Assembly (NCBI GenBank): GCA_019671135.1
Contig: JAHRHY010000035.1
Location: forward strand, 1 to 64,000
Source of the DNA: Linnemannia hyalina
Lineage: Eukaryota > Mortierellomycota > Mortierellomycetes > Mortierellales > Mortierellaceae
Direction: 5' to 3'
Length of the DNA stretch: 64,000 bases
The translations under genes and the position numbers were made by a program. The notes below the pieces were generated by a model, which had not been told where the DNA came from, made no database searches, and saw only the letters and a program-made list of their open reading frames with translations. Below, piece after piece: positions 10,194 to 20,809 of the stretch (the stretch's first letter is position 1; every line of letters begins with the position of its first letter).

Positions 10194-11898
10194 TCAAACG
10201 CGCTCGCACTTCATATCAAGTATATTATGTGAATTAACCACTCTAATCGCTCGAAATGTCATGAACGGCACACCTTGCACACTACCAATTCTCTGTAGAC
10301 CTTGAAGATGCTCCACACGCCATGGTCTCCAAATCTTTGCCAACGATTTTCCTTCGCGCACCTTTATGCCACATGCTGTAATAAAATGCCAACGACGTTC
10401 AGAACGAAATTCTTTGAGACCGGCCGCCACAATGGTATACTCTTCATCAGGCTCTAAAATTTGGTGGGCTGCAGTATACATCGAAACATGAATAGTTTTC
10501 AGATGTAATACATTTGTGTCTACTGTATTTTCATCATATTCGAAGATATCTGCAAGTGGGGCACTATACCTGTTATGAACACGCTTTGGCCAGGCAATAG
10601 AGATGTTGTCAACTTCCACAATTCCAACTTTGCTAAATTTACGAATGACATTAGGAGATGCATCCCTTGAAGGAAACATTCCTTTTTGCGAGCCAGCAAC
10701 TAGCGTGATGGCAGTACATCCAGGCTCGCGCTTAAATGTCCTTATTTCGCCCAAAATAACTTTCTCTTTCCCATTTACCTCTTCTACATGTCCTTCCACA
10801 AAGTATATAGGTCTATCGTTAAAGGAATAGTTAGCCAGCAAAAGTGTAATAAGCTCGGGGTTCTTAAAGTTTTTGCCACATATATCCATACTTCTTAGAG
10901 GTTACCGAATTCCACCAGTGACAATAAGCAAACAGTTTCTCATGTGGAAAATGTACAGCCACCATCGAGGTAATGCATTTTGCACGTTCCTCCCACTGCA
11001 TCTCAAAGGAACATTTAAATGTTTTACATTTCTTCAAGAGATTCTTTGTCTCGTCCATTTCGTCTTGATATGACTGAAGAGATCTCAAAGATGAACCTTC
11101 AAACGTCAGCTCGATACGACTATAACCATGCTTTTTATATTTTTTAACTCGTCGTCCAAATGCTGTTTCTTTCTCCACCAAATCCTCCAAACGTGAACCA
11201 AGGCTCTTTCGCACCTCGGCACTTTCCAAAATCTGAACAAATTTGTTATACACCTTATATCGGATATTCTTTCTATCATCTTCTAAACTTCTCCATGAAA
11301 TGCAATGATGTCCAACTCTTCCTAAATCATCTACAATTTCCGTATTATTACCTTCTTTTAGTAATTTCTCTACATAAAACCGTGTGGTAATACGCGTACA
11401 ATCATAGGCGAAGTCTATGTCATGTAAAGCAATGCCACTCTCGTTCAAGATAGGCAACATGCCGTCCAAAATTGGCACAACAATCTTAGCTCGTGAAAAA
11501 TCTAGAGAAATCTTAATGGTAATAAAGCCATGCTGGTATTCCTTTCCAACAAACAGCCTTCTATGGCGTTTGACCATGCGTGCAGAAAAATAGTTGTCAT
11601 CCATTTTAACAGCCCTAGCATCCAAAAACTTTACGGATTCCACATCTAAATCCATGTGGTTAAATGCATCGCGCAGTTCCGCAATGTACTTTCCAATTGC
11701 CGTACCTTTAGTGGAATTGTCAGCAAAATTATATATACCCCAAAAGATGATGGAATCGCAGAAGAGCTTCGAAAACTTAGTAAACCCTTTTCTCTCTATA
11801 CTTCCAGGTGGAGCAGACTTTAGGCTACCCACATTTGACAGCAAGTGGGAAACTTCGTTGAAAGCTGTATTTACAATAGATTCTTTTGTTAGCGACAT
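10194..11898 (-). pseudogene. Rep-like protein of element B, one frameshift
   Basis: Homologous along its length to the 550-aa protein of L1/L2. Conserved blocks are ALHDIDFAYDC, IRYKVYNKFVQILESAEV, YSRIELTFEG and LFAYCHWWNSVTSKKYG. Directly after the last block the frame stops (TAA at 10864-10866) and the homologous continuation (LANYSFNDRPIYF) lies in another frame up to 10194, so a single indel near 10880 splits it. The start chosen (11898, MSLTKES) matches the start in L1. The order of an Asp-x-Asp strand, a Y-x-K motif and an R-x-E-L strand loosely resembles Rep_trans-type replication initiators. No HUH motif is visible, so the function is only suggested. Confidence 0.6.
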
Positions 11899-11944
11899 AA
11901 TAAAAGGTATACTTAAGGTTTTAAAAAGTGTAAGATTTAGGTTG

Positions 11945-12217
11945 TCAGTTTCTTCTAAGCATGTATTCACCAGCATCCTTATTTGTAAGCAATCCCGCAT
12001 TACGTATTTTCTCACGGATGAGTTGATAGGATGCCTCCAATAGTTTCTTTATGCCGTTTGTCCCAAATGTAGTGGCGTCTTGTGGAAAGAGATTACGATG
12101 ATAGTCCAGAAATTCATCCAAATAGATAAACATACACAATTCCAGATTCTTTGCATAGATAAAATCGGCAACAACTTCCCGCTGGCGCGATTTAGTTAAA
12201 CGTGATGGCCTGGGCAT
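11945..12217 (-). CDS. Small protein upstream of Rep-like gene (90 aa), element B
   Basis: ATG at 12217. The predicted protein is basic at the N-terminus (MPRPSRLTKSRQREVV) and mostly helical in character, with no family recognised. It sits 46 bp upstream of the Rep-like gene in the same orientation, exactly where L1 and L2 have their 81-aa ORF, and a TTTTAAAAA motif lies between. The shared position rather than sequence similarity supports it as a real gene of the cassette. It diverges from the zinc-finger gene across 195 bp, which should hold both promoters. Confidence 0.5.
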   Translation of the reverse strand: MPRPSRLTKSRQREVVADFIYAKNLELCMFIYLDEFLDYHRNLFPQDATTFGTNGIKKLLEASYQLIREKIRNAGLLTNKDAGEYMLRRN

Positions 12218-12412
12218 AATAATTACGGAGTTAAGACTTTAAGATCCGTGTTCCATAATGTACTGCTTTGTCAATTACTCCCTTGAATAGATACAACTTG
12301 ACATCTATATTAGATATTGTTGTATATGGCCCTCAAACACAAACATTGAGAGAAATATTCCCGGGAAAAAACGTGGTATATCAAGTATCAAGAGATCACC
12401 ATTCCGCCTAAT

Positions 12413-12805
12413 ATGCCAAAAAGGATTTGCAACAGATGTGACCAAAAGAAGCCTTCATATGATTTCTACGATGATTCCAGAAATACATGTAAGGAATGCA
12501 AGATAAAGTCTTCCAAGGAGAGCTATCAGGCAAAAAAGAATGGTGGAAAGCATGTGAAATCTGGGAGATGTAAGAAAGATGAGGATGTGCAACAATCCGA
12601 TGATGATTTACAGTATGAGAATAAGAAGTTAAAGAAACGTGTCAGAAAATTAGAGAAAGGAATGGATAAGATGAACCAAATTATTTCCCAGCAGAAGAGG
12701 GAGATTTATATAATAAATGCCTTGATCAAAGGATTTGCCAGTGGTCTTATGGTAAATCAAGAGGAAGAATTAGATACAGCCAATGTTGTTGAGCTATCGG
12801 AATAA
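12413..12805 (+). CDS. Zinc-finger/coiled-coil protein (130 aa), element B
   Basis: ATG at 12413. Residues 5-25 hold four cysteines, CNRCDQKKP...NTCKEC, a treble-clef-like zinc ribbon of the kind often seen in proteins of large DNA viruses and phages. Residues about 65-105 form a Lys/Glu-rich coiled coil (ENKKLKKRVRKLEKGMDKM). The tail is acidic. A DNA-binding or packaging role is possible but unproven. A second, truncated copy of its 3' end at 8361 shows this gene is part of a repeated element. TTTTAAAA follows the stop within a few bases. Confidence 0.6.
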   Translation: MPKRICNRCDQKKPSYDFYDDSRNTCKECKIKSSKESYQAKKNGGKHVKSGRCKKDEDVQQSDDDLQYENKKLKKRVRKLEKGMDKMNQIISQQKREIYIINALIKGFASGLMVNQEEELDTANVVELSE

Positions 12806-13299
12806 ACTTTTAAAATGTGCAATATATATACCTTCCATAAGTAGTATTATGGGAATTATTCCCAGGAAATTCATGTACTGTCAACCAAGCTGGTACCATT
12901 ATCATCATGATGTATATGCATGAGATTCACCGGGGACACACGTATAAATGCTATATATGTTATATGAACGTAGGTGTTTTAAAATGGTGGGCATAGCTTA
13001 ACAAAAGACGAGAAAATAGGTGTACTCCCTCGCCCAAAAAAAGCTTTCCAACCTTTTGTCCTCCTCGAAAACCGAGATGTAAAATATGTTTATGTTGATA
13101 CTCTTTACCTACGTTTTGCTCTTATAATACTGCTAGATAACTATGTCCATTTGGATCCTTTTGCTTTTGTATATGTACTCTTTATAGATATATTTGTTAT
13201 CTTTTTAAAAACTCCTTCCATAATTGTCTGTACAAATTCTTGCAACTTCCATTGGTATTCCATAACATATTACCTATTTCGACCCAAGACGATTCCCAT
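12806..13299 (+). repeat. R repeat copy b (3' flank of zinc-finger gene)
   Basis: Uninterrupted copy of 8415-9363. It supplies the empty site for P1 near 13173-13185. It ends CGACCCAAGACGATTCCCA and changes abruptly into 13300-13430. Confidence 0.75.
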
Positions 13300-13430
13300 T
13301 TAGATGTGTATTTTGTTTTACAGATTGGCTTTGATATCCGCGACAAATATATTCCCCACGTTGACCTATTATGTATCTCTTATTTTATAATCTACTCTTG
13401 ATCTACTTTAATATTCCACTGCGTGGGTTG
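13300..13430. other. Short unique stretch between two R copies
   Basis: AT-rich, with no coding frame and no match elsewhere in the window. It separates R copies b and c. Confidence 0.4.
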
Positions 13431-13709
13431 GGTACTCCCTCGCCCAAAAAAAAGCTTTCCAACCTTTTGTCCTCCTCGAAAACCGAGATGTAAAATATGT
13501 TTATGTTGATACTCTTTACCTACGTTTTGCTCTTATAATACTGCTAGATAACTATGTCCATTTGGATCCTTTTGCTTTTGTATATGTACTCTTTATAGAT
13601 ATATTTGTTATCTTTTTAAAAACTCCTTCCATAATTGTCTGTACAAATTCTTGCAACTTCCATTGGTATTCCATAACATATTTACCTATTTCGACCCAAG
13701 ACGATTCCC
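13431..13709 (+). repeat. R repeat copy c (partial)
   Basis: Matches copy b from TACTCCCTCGCCC to GACGATTCCC and then abuts the truncated left arm of element L1 at ACTGGTGATG. Confidence 0.75.
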
Positions 13710-15078
13710 ACTGGTGATGATGTAGTGGTAGTTTTAAAAAAAAGTTGGATCCCATTTTTTAAAAAAGTAGCATAGTGGCTTTAACAAACATTGGTTGTTG
13801 GAAAGAAAGGGTAGCTGATACGTTTTTAATGGCGTTATTGCTACACTTTCTCAACAATATTCGACATTCGACATTTGACATTCGGCATTCGATTCGACAG
13901 CTGACAAACTGTAGTTATTACCACAGTTATGATATTTGATATGAACGCATTTTGGATTACCTCGTGATTATTGTGATGTTTAATTTTAATACATTCTTGA
14001 TAAACTCGTAAGTATTACAATGTTTAATGTTGACATACTTTAGGTAAGCCCACGATTTGCACGACGTTTAATATTATTACACTTTGGTTAACTTACAATT
14101 GTTATAGCATTTATTGTTATACAGATTGTAGGTAATTACGACAATGGTAAAAACAGAGATATCGCAATTAGACCATGTATTGTGGGTAGTTGTAGATATA
14201 ACAATTATATCGTTTAAAATAGACGTTCTTAAAACACATCACATATTTTATAATGCAAATGGCTATTATATTACAACGTTTCTATTGCATTTTGTGTGAT
14301 AACAAGATAGAAAAAATGTGTTGTTAATAGAGTAATTATATCGTTAAAAATAGACGTTTCTTAAAACACATCACATATTTCGTGATGCAAATGGGTATGA
14401 ACATTGTAACATTTCTATCGCATTTTGTATGATAATAAGGTAGAGAAAATGTGTTGTTTAAAGAGCAATTATGTCGTTAAAAATAGACGTTTCTTAAAAC
14501 ACATCACATATTTCGTGATGCAAATGGGTATGAACATTGTAACATTTCTATCGCATTTTGTGTGATAACAAGACAGAAAAAAGAAGTTGTTAACAGAATA
14601 ATTATGTCGTTTAAAATAGACGTTTCTTAAAACGTATCCCATATTTCGTGATGCAAATGGGTATGAACATCGTGGCGTTTCTATCGCATTTTGTGTGATA
14701 ATAAGGTAGAGAAAATGTGTTGTTAACAGAGTAATTATGTCGTTTAAAATGGACGTTTCTTAAAACGTATCACATATTTCGTGATGCAAATGGGTATGAA
14801 CATTGTGACATTTCTATCGCATTTTGTGTGATAACAAGACAGAAAAAAGAAGTTGTATAAATAAAAGTTATGTAGACTTAGGAAATGTCTATAAAATATC
14901 GTTTGTATACTTTGGTGGTTGGGAGAAAATTGGTGGTTACAAAAAAGTGGTCGCAAAACCGCCATGATGAAGTACTTTAACATCTGGTTGAGGGGCTTGC
15001 TCCCCTATCGTGTTTATCGTTAATAGTTTTAAAAAATCCAAAAGTGTGTTATATAAAGGAATTTTTGCTAATAGTTTA
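13710..15078 (+). repeat. L1 left inverted arm with about five 133-bp tandem units
   Basis: Reverse complement of 18496-19864. Units recur about every 132-133 bp between 14220 and 14880, each with GACGTTTCTTAAAAC, ATCACATATTTCGTGAT (an ATCAC/GTGAT dyad) and TGTGTGATAA. An AT-rich run of CATTCGACATTTGACATTC-like steps lies further out. Iteron-like or protein-binding arrays are possible; no gene is present. Confidence 0.85.
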
Positions 15079-15225
15079 CGTTTAAATTCTGTTGAAATAG
15101 ATGATATATGCATTATATTTCTATCCAATCTATCATGGAATATGAGATAACTTCTTTTATAGTGCAACAAATCTAAAAGTGTATTGTAGTATAGGCATTC
15201 TTCCTAATGGTTTACTAGTTATGCA

Positions 15226-15471
15226 ATGCCAACACTTAAAGAAATTAAGCAAATAATAGCCATTTATATACATGAGCATCATATGCATCCTACAATGGCA
15301 ATGTACTTGAGAGCTGTTTTGTTACGTGGTAAGTCTCTGCAAGAACTTAATGGTATGTCAAAGGAAGAACTGTGGGGATTAGTAGACTTTTTTGCACCAG
15401 ATTTACAAAAACATATGCATACAATTGGTGCATTATCATGGTCAGCATACCAAAAATTTGCTTCAGAGTAA
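15226..15471 (+). CDS. Small protein upstream of Rep-like gene (81 aa), L1
   Basis: ATG at 15226; an out-of-frame ATG at 15221 lies just upstream. The product (MPTLKEIKQIIAIYIHEHH..., ending KFASE) looks helical, and no family is recognised. The L2 copy at 40631 keeps the frame with four changes (H/D, L/Q, T/A and YQ/HR), so it may be translated. It ends 55 bp before the Rep-like start, with TTTTTAAAAA in the gap. Confidence 0.55.
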   Translation: MPTLKEIKQIIAIYIHEHHMHPTMAMYLRAVLLRGKSLQELNGMSKEELWGLVDFFAPDLQKHMHTIGALSWSAYQKFASE

Positions 15472-15526
15472 AGTGGTTTTTAAAAAGTTTGTAGTACATA
15501 TCTCTGCAAACAGTAAGCTTTTCAAC

Positions 15527-17179
15527 ATGTCCGCTATACCTAAATCCATTAACAAGGCGCTGAACTCATATGCCCATCTTATCTCTGATGTGGGCAAAGA
15601 GATTGCATTGCCTGGCAAACCGAAGACTGGCTGGAAAAAGTACTCAGAGATATTCTGCGATAGTTTAATACTCTGGGGATTGCACAACCGGGCTGCACTT
15701 GTTGACGAGCAGCGCAAAAACACCACTTCCAATATTCGCGAAGCTTTTAAAGACCTCGATGTTAGCCACTCCATGGTTAAAGTTGTTAACGAGGGTTATA
15801 TCAAAGACAATAGTTTTTTTAGCTCTAAACTACTAGAAAAACATAGAAAAAAGTTTAGAAGTACGGCCTTATACCATGCAGGATATTTCAGCATTAAGGT
15901 AACGCTCAATGAACTGGAGGCCATCTCTTTAATTTCCGAGTTACCACCAATATTTCATGAGCTTGAGGTTGACTATGTTATTCTCCATGATATAGACATT
16001 GCTACGGATTGTAGATATGTTACAAGCCGTCCAATTCTTCAGCAATACCTTCAAGAGAGATTTGGAGAAGATTTGGATATTGCCGACGATCTCCATAAGG
16101 TTGGTAACCACTGTCTCTCTTGGTTTGGAGTTACCGAAAAAGACCAAAAGGTCCGTTGTAAGGTTTATAACAAACTTGTACAGATGTTGGAGAGTGCTGA
16201 AGTAAAAATGTCGTTGGGTTCAAGAATGGAAAATTTTGTTATGGATGTGGATAAGGACCTACATAAGAGACTTCGAAAGGCGAAGAAAACAGGTCTAACA
16301 AGACTTGAACTTACCTTTTATGGACAGGAGATATATACATTCTCCTATTATAAAGGAGTCTTGGATGCCATAAAGGAAGAGATCCAAGAATGTCCCACCT
16401 TCTGCGTAAAACACAAGGCATATTGGAAGTATATAGTTGGTAATATATCATCCATGGTAGGTATTCATGTAACAATGGGTGAAAAATCGGCATTCGCATA
16501 TTGCCATTGGTGGAACTCTGTTACAGGTAAGAAGTATGGTTCATATCGTAACAATGTCGAGAAAGAGGAAGCAATGACGTTGTTAGCCAACTATAGCTTC
16601 AACGATAGACCAATATACTTTTTGGAGGTTGAGATGGATGAGAATAGCATTAAGGATATTACAGTTACCAAGTACAAACGGCCTGACGAATGTACAGCAA
16701 TAACACTTGTTGCAGGAGCACATAAAGGCATGTACCCATACATTTACGATGATGACGTTTTACAATTCGAGGATATGGGTATAGTGGAGGTGGATAATGT
16801 AAAGATCCAATGGCCTGAGAGAAGAATCCGCAAAGGTGCACCACCAATTGTTGATATTCATCTAGAAAACATGAATGGTGAGAATTTTATACAAGTCCAT
16901 GATAGAGCTATCCACAAAGCAACATACAAAGCTGGATATAATGTACTTGAAATAAATACCAGCTATACAGTCATAGCAATTGCAATGGATATGTATCACA
17001 ACAAAGAATATATTTTTGCAACATTGTCCAATGGTATTAAAGTACGATGTGGACTTAGTTTAGAAACAAAGATCGTTGCATGGCTGGAAGAATATCCCGA
17101 TGGCCAAGTTCCGTATATGAATTTCACCACATTGCAATGCAGAACTGTTCGCGGGTTCAAGGATATTTATGTACGTTAA
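15527..17179 (+). CDS. Rep-like protein (550 aa), element L1
   Basis: The start MSAIPKS at 15527 was chosen because similarity to the element B homologue begins there; the frame is open further upstream (to 15392), but that part overlaps the 81-aa gene. Motifs: HDIDIATDC (residues 154-162), RCKVYNK (210-216), SLGSRMENF (229-237), TRLELTF (258-264) and FAYCHWWNS (323-331). The first three resemble, in order and spacing, strands of Rep_trans-type replication initiators; there is no HUH pair or P-loop, so this is only a weak lead. The C-terminal 200 residues look like beta-rich nucleic-acid-binding domains. It converges on the transposase over 37 bp. It might nick or bind the element arms; unproven. 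Confidence 0.6.
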   Translation: MSAIPKSINKALNSYAHLISDVGKEIALPGKPKTGWKKYSEIFCDSLILWGLHNRAALVDEQRKNTTSNIREAFKDLDVSHSMVKVVNEGYIKDNSFFSSKLLEKHRKKFRSTALYHAGYFSIKVTLNELEAISLISELPPIFHELEVDYVILHDIDIATDCRYVTSRPILQQYLQERFGEDLDIADDLHKVGNHCLSWFGVTEKDQKVRCKVYNKLVQMLESAEVKMSLGSRMENFVMDVDKDLHKRLRKAKKTGLTRLELTFYGQEIYTFSYYKGVLDAIKEEIQECPTFCVKHKAYWKYIVGNISSMVGIHVTMGEKSAFAYCHWWNSVTGKKYGSYRNNVEKEEAMTLLANYSFNDRPIYFLEVEMDENSIKDITVTKYKRPDECTAITLVAGAHKGMYPYIYDDDVLQFEDMGIVEVDNVKIQWPERRIRKGAPPIVDIHLENMNGENFIQVHDRAIHKATYKAGYNVLEINTSYTVIAIAMDMYHNKEYIFATLSNGIKVRCGLSLETKIVAWLEEYPDGQVPYMNFTTLQCRTVRGFKDIYVR

Positions 17180-17195
17180 GAATGCTAATAGATAG

Positions 17196-17205
17196 TTTTT
17201 AAAAA
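17196..17205. terminator. TTTTTAAAAA palindrome between Rep-like and transposase genes
   Basis: Sits in the 37-bp gap between two convergent stops (17179 and 17217). Same position in L2 (about 42601-42610) and in element B. Confidence 0.5.
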
Positions 17206-17216
17206 TTACAATGGGC

Positions 17217-18476
17217 TTACTTTGTACGCTTATATGATGGAATCTCTACTCCTGCAAAAATTTCACGTCGCTTATTAGTCGGCTCTTCCCGTTGTTTATC
17301 CTCGACATCCATAGTAGTCATCTCCAAGAACTGCTCTTGTAACTTTGTTATATCTCGTGCATTATGCAACATCTCATCCACTGGAATATAATCCAAGATT
17401 TGTTCCATTGCACCATTGGCATATGGAAAGTCGAAGCCATCTCTAATCCAGGCACTATGAATGGGTTCCAGATTTAACTGCAGTAGTGCCACCATCTTCT
17501 TGATGTTCATAAGTAAGAGACACAATCGCAATTGCAAATTATATGTTTCTATCTTGGTTACCAACACTGGTTTCCTATTGTTGTGCTTCTCAAAGGTTGC
17601 TCCAAGATCTCCAAATTCGGCTTCTATCTGAGAGCGGAAACTGCCGAAAATCTTATTGTAGTTAGTTTCATCTTGTGCAAGATCTTTCCCACGGCTTTTG
17701 CGAATTGGATAACAAAAGTTTTTCTTGCTCATGCTTGTTTCTTCTACTATTTTCTTAATGTATTGTGTGTACCCTCCATCCAATGCAATACAATCTAGCT
17801 CGTGGATGTGCTTATGTATCTTCATACCAACCAACATAGTACCATCGTTGTTATCCTTGCAAGGTAGCGATTTAGAGACTAGTATTGCCATGCCATTGCA
17901 ATCGACACACACTTGCGTTCTTACACCAGATTTCTTCAGCTTGTAAGAGTACATATCTGAGCTAGACTTTTCTTCACATGAAAGACGTGTATCATGACCA
18001 TCCAAATGCAATGTTACATGTGGGAATAGTGGTGGATTCCTGAGTTTAGCAGAAATCAAGCGTATAGGAAATGTGGAGAACATATTCGCAAGTGCATGGT
18101 TAATATGCTTCGAATGCACATTATAGTTAGTCTTGTAGAACTCTGTATGAATGGAGTGGAAACTACTTTTTGGTATGTGGGTTGACATTCCATCCATTGC
18201 CAAGCCTGCAACTAAGTGGTACAATATCAACAATCCTTTGTCGACTTCTCTGTATGGACCTGGATACTGCTTGAGAGACCAAATAACTACAAGAAAGTAG
18301 AATACAGGAATTGCACCTAATCTTCTTATAAGTAAGTCTTTAACAGTTTTCATGTGTGCTACTAGCTTCAACGCAGTCCTATGATTATTGGATGGTTCTT
18401 GCGTAGGCCATTCTGCATCCAAAAAAGTCCATTCATCCTCTAACAACCGTTGAAATAGGCGCTTTAAGTTTGCCAT
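17217..18476 (-). CDS. PIF/Harbinger-like DDE transposase (419 aa), L1
   Basis: The start MANLKRLFQ at 18476 aligns with MDLTKHFQQ of the D transposase. Catalytic motifs: HVTLHLDGHDTR (first D), DCIALDGGYTQY (second D) and FGSFRSQIEAEFGDLG (E). The R-x-x-E-x-x-F-G block is characteristic of DDE_4/HARBI1-type enzymes, and the 3-bp duplications found for these elements fit that superfamily. It should cut and join element ends in the nucleus. No separate Myb-like partner, normal for Harbinger, was found; the Rep-like protein takes that place. The gene begins just inside the right arm, so the promoter is probably in the arm. Confidence 0.8.
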   Translation of the reverse strand: MANLKRLFQRLLEDEWTFLDAEWPTQEPSNNHRTALKLVAHMKTVKDLLIRRLGAIPVFYFLVVIWSLKQYPGPYREVDKGLLILYHLVAGLAMDGMSTHIPKSSFHSIHTEFYKTNYNVHSKHINHALANMFSTFPIRLISAKLRNPPLFPHVTLHLDGHDTRLSCEEKSSSDMYSYKLKKSGVRTQVCVDCNGMAILVSKSLPCKDNNDGTMLVGMKIHKHIHELDCIALDGGYTQYIKKIVEETSMSKKNFCYPIRKSRGKDLAQDETNYNKIFGSFRSQIEAEFGDLGATFEKHNNRKPVLVTKIETYNLQLRLCLLLMNIKKMVALLQLNLEPIHSAWIRDGFDFPYANGAMEQILDYIPVDEMLHNARDITKLQEQFLEMTTMDVEDKQREEPTNKRREIFAGVEIPSYKRTK

Positions 18477-18495
18477 GACTGTAATTACAACCTGG

Positions 18496-19864
18496 TAAAC
18501 TATTAGCAAAAATTCCTTTATATAACACACTTTTGGATTTTTTAAAACTATTAACGATAAACACGATAGGGGAGCAAGCCCCTCAACCAGATGTTAAAGT
18601 ACTTCATCATGGCGGTTTTGCGACCACTTTTTTGTAACCACCAATTTTCTCCCAACCACCAAAGTATACAAACGATATTTTATAGACATTTCCTAAGTCT
18701 ACATAACTTTTATTTATACAACTTCTTTTTTCTGTCTTGTTATCACACAAAATGCGATAGAAATGTCACAATGTTCATACCCATTTGCATCACGAAATAT
18801 GTGATACGTTTTAAGAAACGTCTATTTTAAACGACATAATTACTCTGTTAACAACACATTTTCTCTACCTTATTATCACACAAAATGCGATAGAAACGCC
18901 ACGATGTTCATACCCATTTGCATCACGAAATATGGGATACGTTTTAAGAAACGTCTATTTTAAACGACATAATTATTCTGTTAACAACTTCTTTTTTCTG
19001 TCTTGTTATCACACAAAATGCGATAGAAATGTTACAATGTTCATACCCATTTGCATCACGAAATATGTGATGTGTTTTAAGAAACGTCCATTTTTAACGA
19101 CATAATTGCTCTTTAAACAACACATTTTCTCTACCTTATTATCATACAAAATGCGATAGAAATGTTACAATGTTCATACCCATTTGCATCACGAAATATG
19201 TGATGTGTTTTAAGAAACGTCTATTTTTAACGATATAATTACTCTATTAACAACACATTTTTTCTATCTTGTTATCACACAAAATGCAATAGAAACGTTG
19301 TAATATAATAGCCATTTGCATTATAAAATATGTGATGTGTTTTAAGAACGTCTATTTTAAACGATATAATTGTTATATCTACAACTACCCACAATACATG
19401 GTCTAATTGCGATATCTCTGTTTTTACCATTGTCGTAATTACCTACAATCTGTATAACAATAAATGCTATAACAATTGTAAGTTAACCAAAGTGTAATAA
19501 TATTAAACGTCGTGCAAATCGTGGGCTTACCTAAAGTATGTCAACATTAAACATTGTAATACTTACGAGTTTATCAAGAATGTATTAAAATTAAACATCA
19601 CAATAATCACGAGGTAATCCAAAATGCGTTCATATCAAATATCATAACTGTGGTAATAACTACAGTTTGTCAGCTGTCGAATCGAATGCCGAATGTCAAA
19701 TGTCGAATGTCGAATATTGTTGAGAAAGTGTAGCAATAACGCCATTAAAAACGTATCAGCTACCCTTTCTTTCCAACAACCAATGTTTGTTAAAGCCACT
19801 ATGCTACTTTTTTAAAAAATGGGATCCAACTTTTTTTTAAAACTACCACTACATCATCACCAGT
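18496..19864 (-). repeat. L1 right inverted arm
   Basis: Mirror of 13710-15078 with the same number of 133-bp units. Ends CATCATCACCAGT. A further 101 bp (19865-19965), present at both ends of L2, leads to CTACTA and hairpin P2. Confidence 0.85.
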
Positions 19865-19965
19865 ATCACGAGTGCTATATTGGATATACACATAGGATAT
19901 ATCATGAAAAGGAGATATTAGTAACCATCGCTAATTATATAAACACGAAAACAAATGCTCTACTA

Positions 19966-20416
19966 GGAGGCCATCCATGTTCGGCTCCACCAACCATAGA
20001 CTACAGTATAAAAATATCTGTCAACACCTATTAAAACAGTGTGTTCCTTGAGAGTACAACAAATCTCATCAGCTTTTTCCTTCCACCAGTCTCCATTTTC
20101 TACATTCACCACCACTACTTTGTAACATCATCTACTTTAGCTGAGAAAGCCTTGGACATGATCATCTCATATTGGATCCTAGATATTACAGATAGTAATT
20201 TCCTTTCCAATATGAGATGATCATGTCCAAGGCTTTCTCAGCTAAAGTAGATGATGTTACAAAGTAGTGGTGGTGAATGTAGAAAATGGAGACTGGTGGA
20301 AGGAAAAAGCTGATGAGATTTGTTGTACTCTCAAGGAACACACTGTTTTAATAGGTGTTGACAGATATTTTTATACTGTAGTCTATGGTTGGTGGAGCCG
20401 AACATGGATGGCCTCC
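19966..20416. repeat. P2, 451-bp hairpin at the right end of L1
   Basis: Same 210-bp arms as P1. The central loop reads ATCCTAGATATTACAGATAG, the opposite orientation to P4, which sits at the equivalent position of L2. The left flank is CTA and the right flank ATA, so it is not a solo insertion but the edge of L1 where it entered another gene. Confidence 0.88.
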
Positions 20417-20686
20417 ATAGATAAAGACGAAATTAAATGGACAACATGTTCGTTTGACAAGAAGCATGAATATGCAACCAACTACCTTTTCGACGGATGT
20501 CATCTGCTCAAGAGGTACGAAGAGGACATTATTGTTGGACTGCTGTATAAGATACCTGCAAACGGTGACAGTAACTATAGTCGAGACAAATTTACCAACA
20601 ACAAACAAAAGCAGAAGTTAATTGCCATGGGGTTCACGATCGAGGAATTGCCTAAATTGTACTCTCCAGATGTAAAGTTTTGGTAG
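20417..20686 (+). pseudogene. Fragment related to the 753-aa protein (D4)
   Basis: The frame from P2 reads DEIKWTTCSFDKKHEYATNY... to VKFW, then stop. It carries one copy of the roughly 70-residue module repeated three times in the 753-aa protein: YATN...G...LK...IIVGL...KLIAMGF. It is too diverged to be a recent copy of that gene, so a paralogous D element is implied. Its N-terminal part was removed by L1. TTTTAAAAAC follows the stop, and S2 follows 123 bp later in the usual CACCTA context. Confidence 0.65.
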
Positions 20687-20809
20687 TTGTTGAGACAGAT
20701 GAAGAGTAGATATTTTAAAAACTATCCAATTGTCAACAGTTGGCATTTGTGGTTGTATATATAGCATGAACTTTTTAAAAATGTAACATGTCTTCAACAC
20801 TTCCACCTA

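Larger units (their letters stand above)
13710..20416 (+). mobile_element. L1, DNA element with inverted arms, ending in hairpin P2
   Basis: Contents in order: left arm, 81-aa ORF, Rep-like gene, convergent DDE transposase, right arm, a 101-bp outer extension and P2. The core 13710-19864 is bounded by ACTGGTGATGATG and its complement, with two arms of 1,369 bp. Compared with L2, the left 101-bp extension and left P are missing, replaced by an R repeat. P2 is followed by ATA inside a fragment related to the 753-aa gene. L1 and L2 genes differ by only about a dozen residues, so both copies are young. Confidence 0.8.

Noticed and set aside
15527..17179. HUH endonuclease call for the Rep-like protein
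   Set aside because: No His-hydrophobic-His pair with a suitable downstream Tyr is conserved between the L and B proteins.
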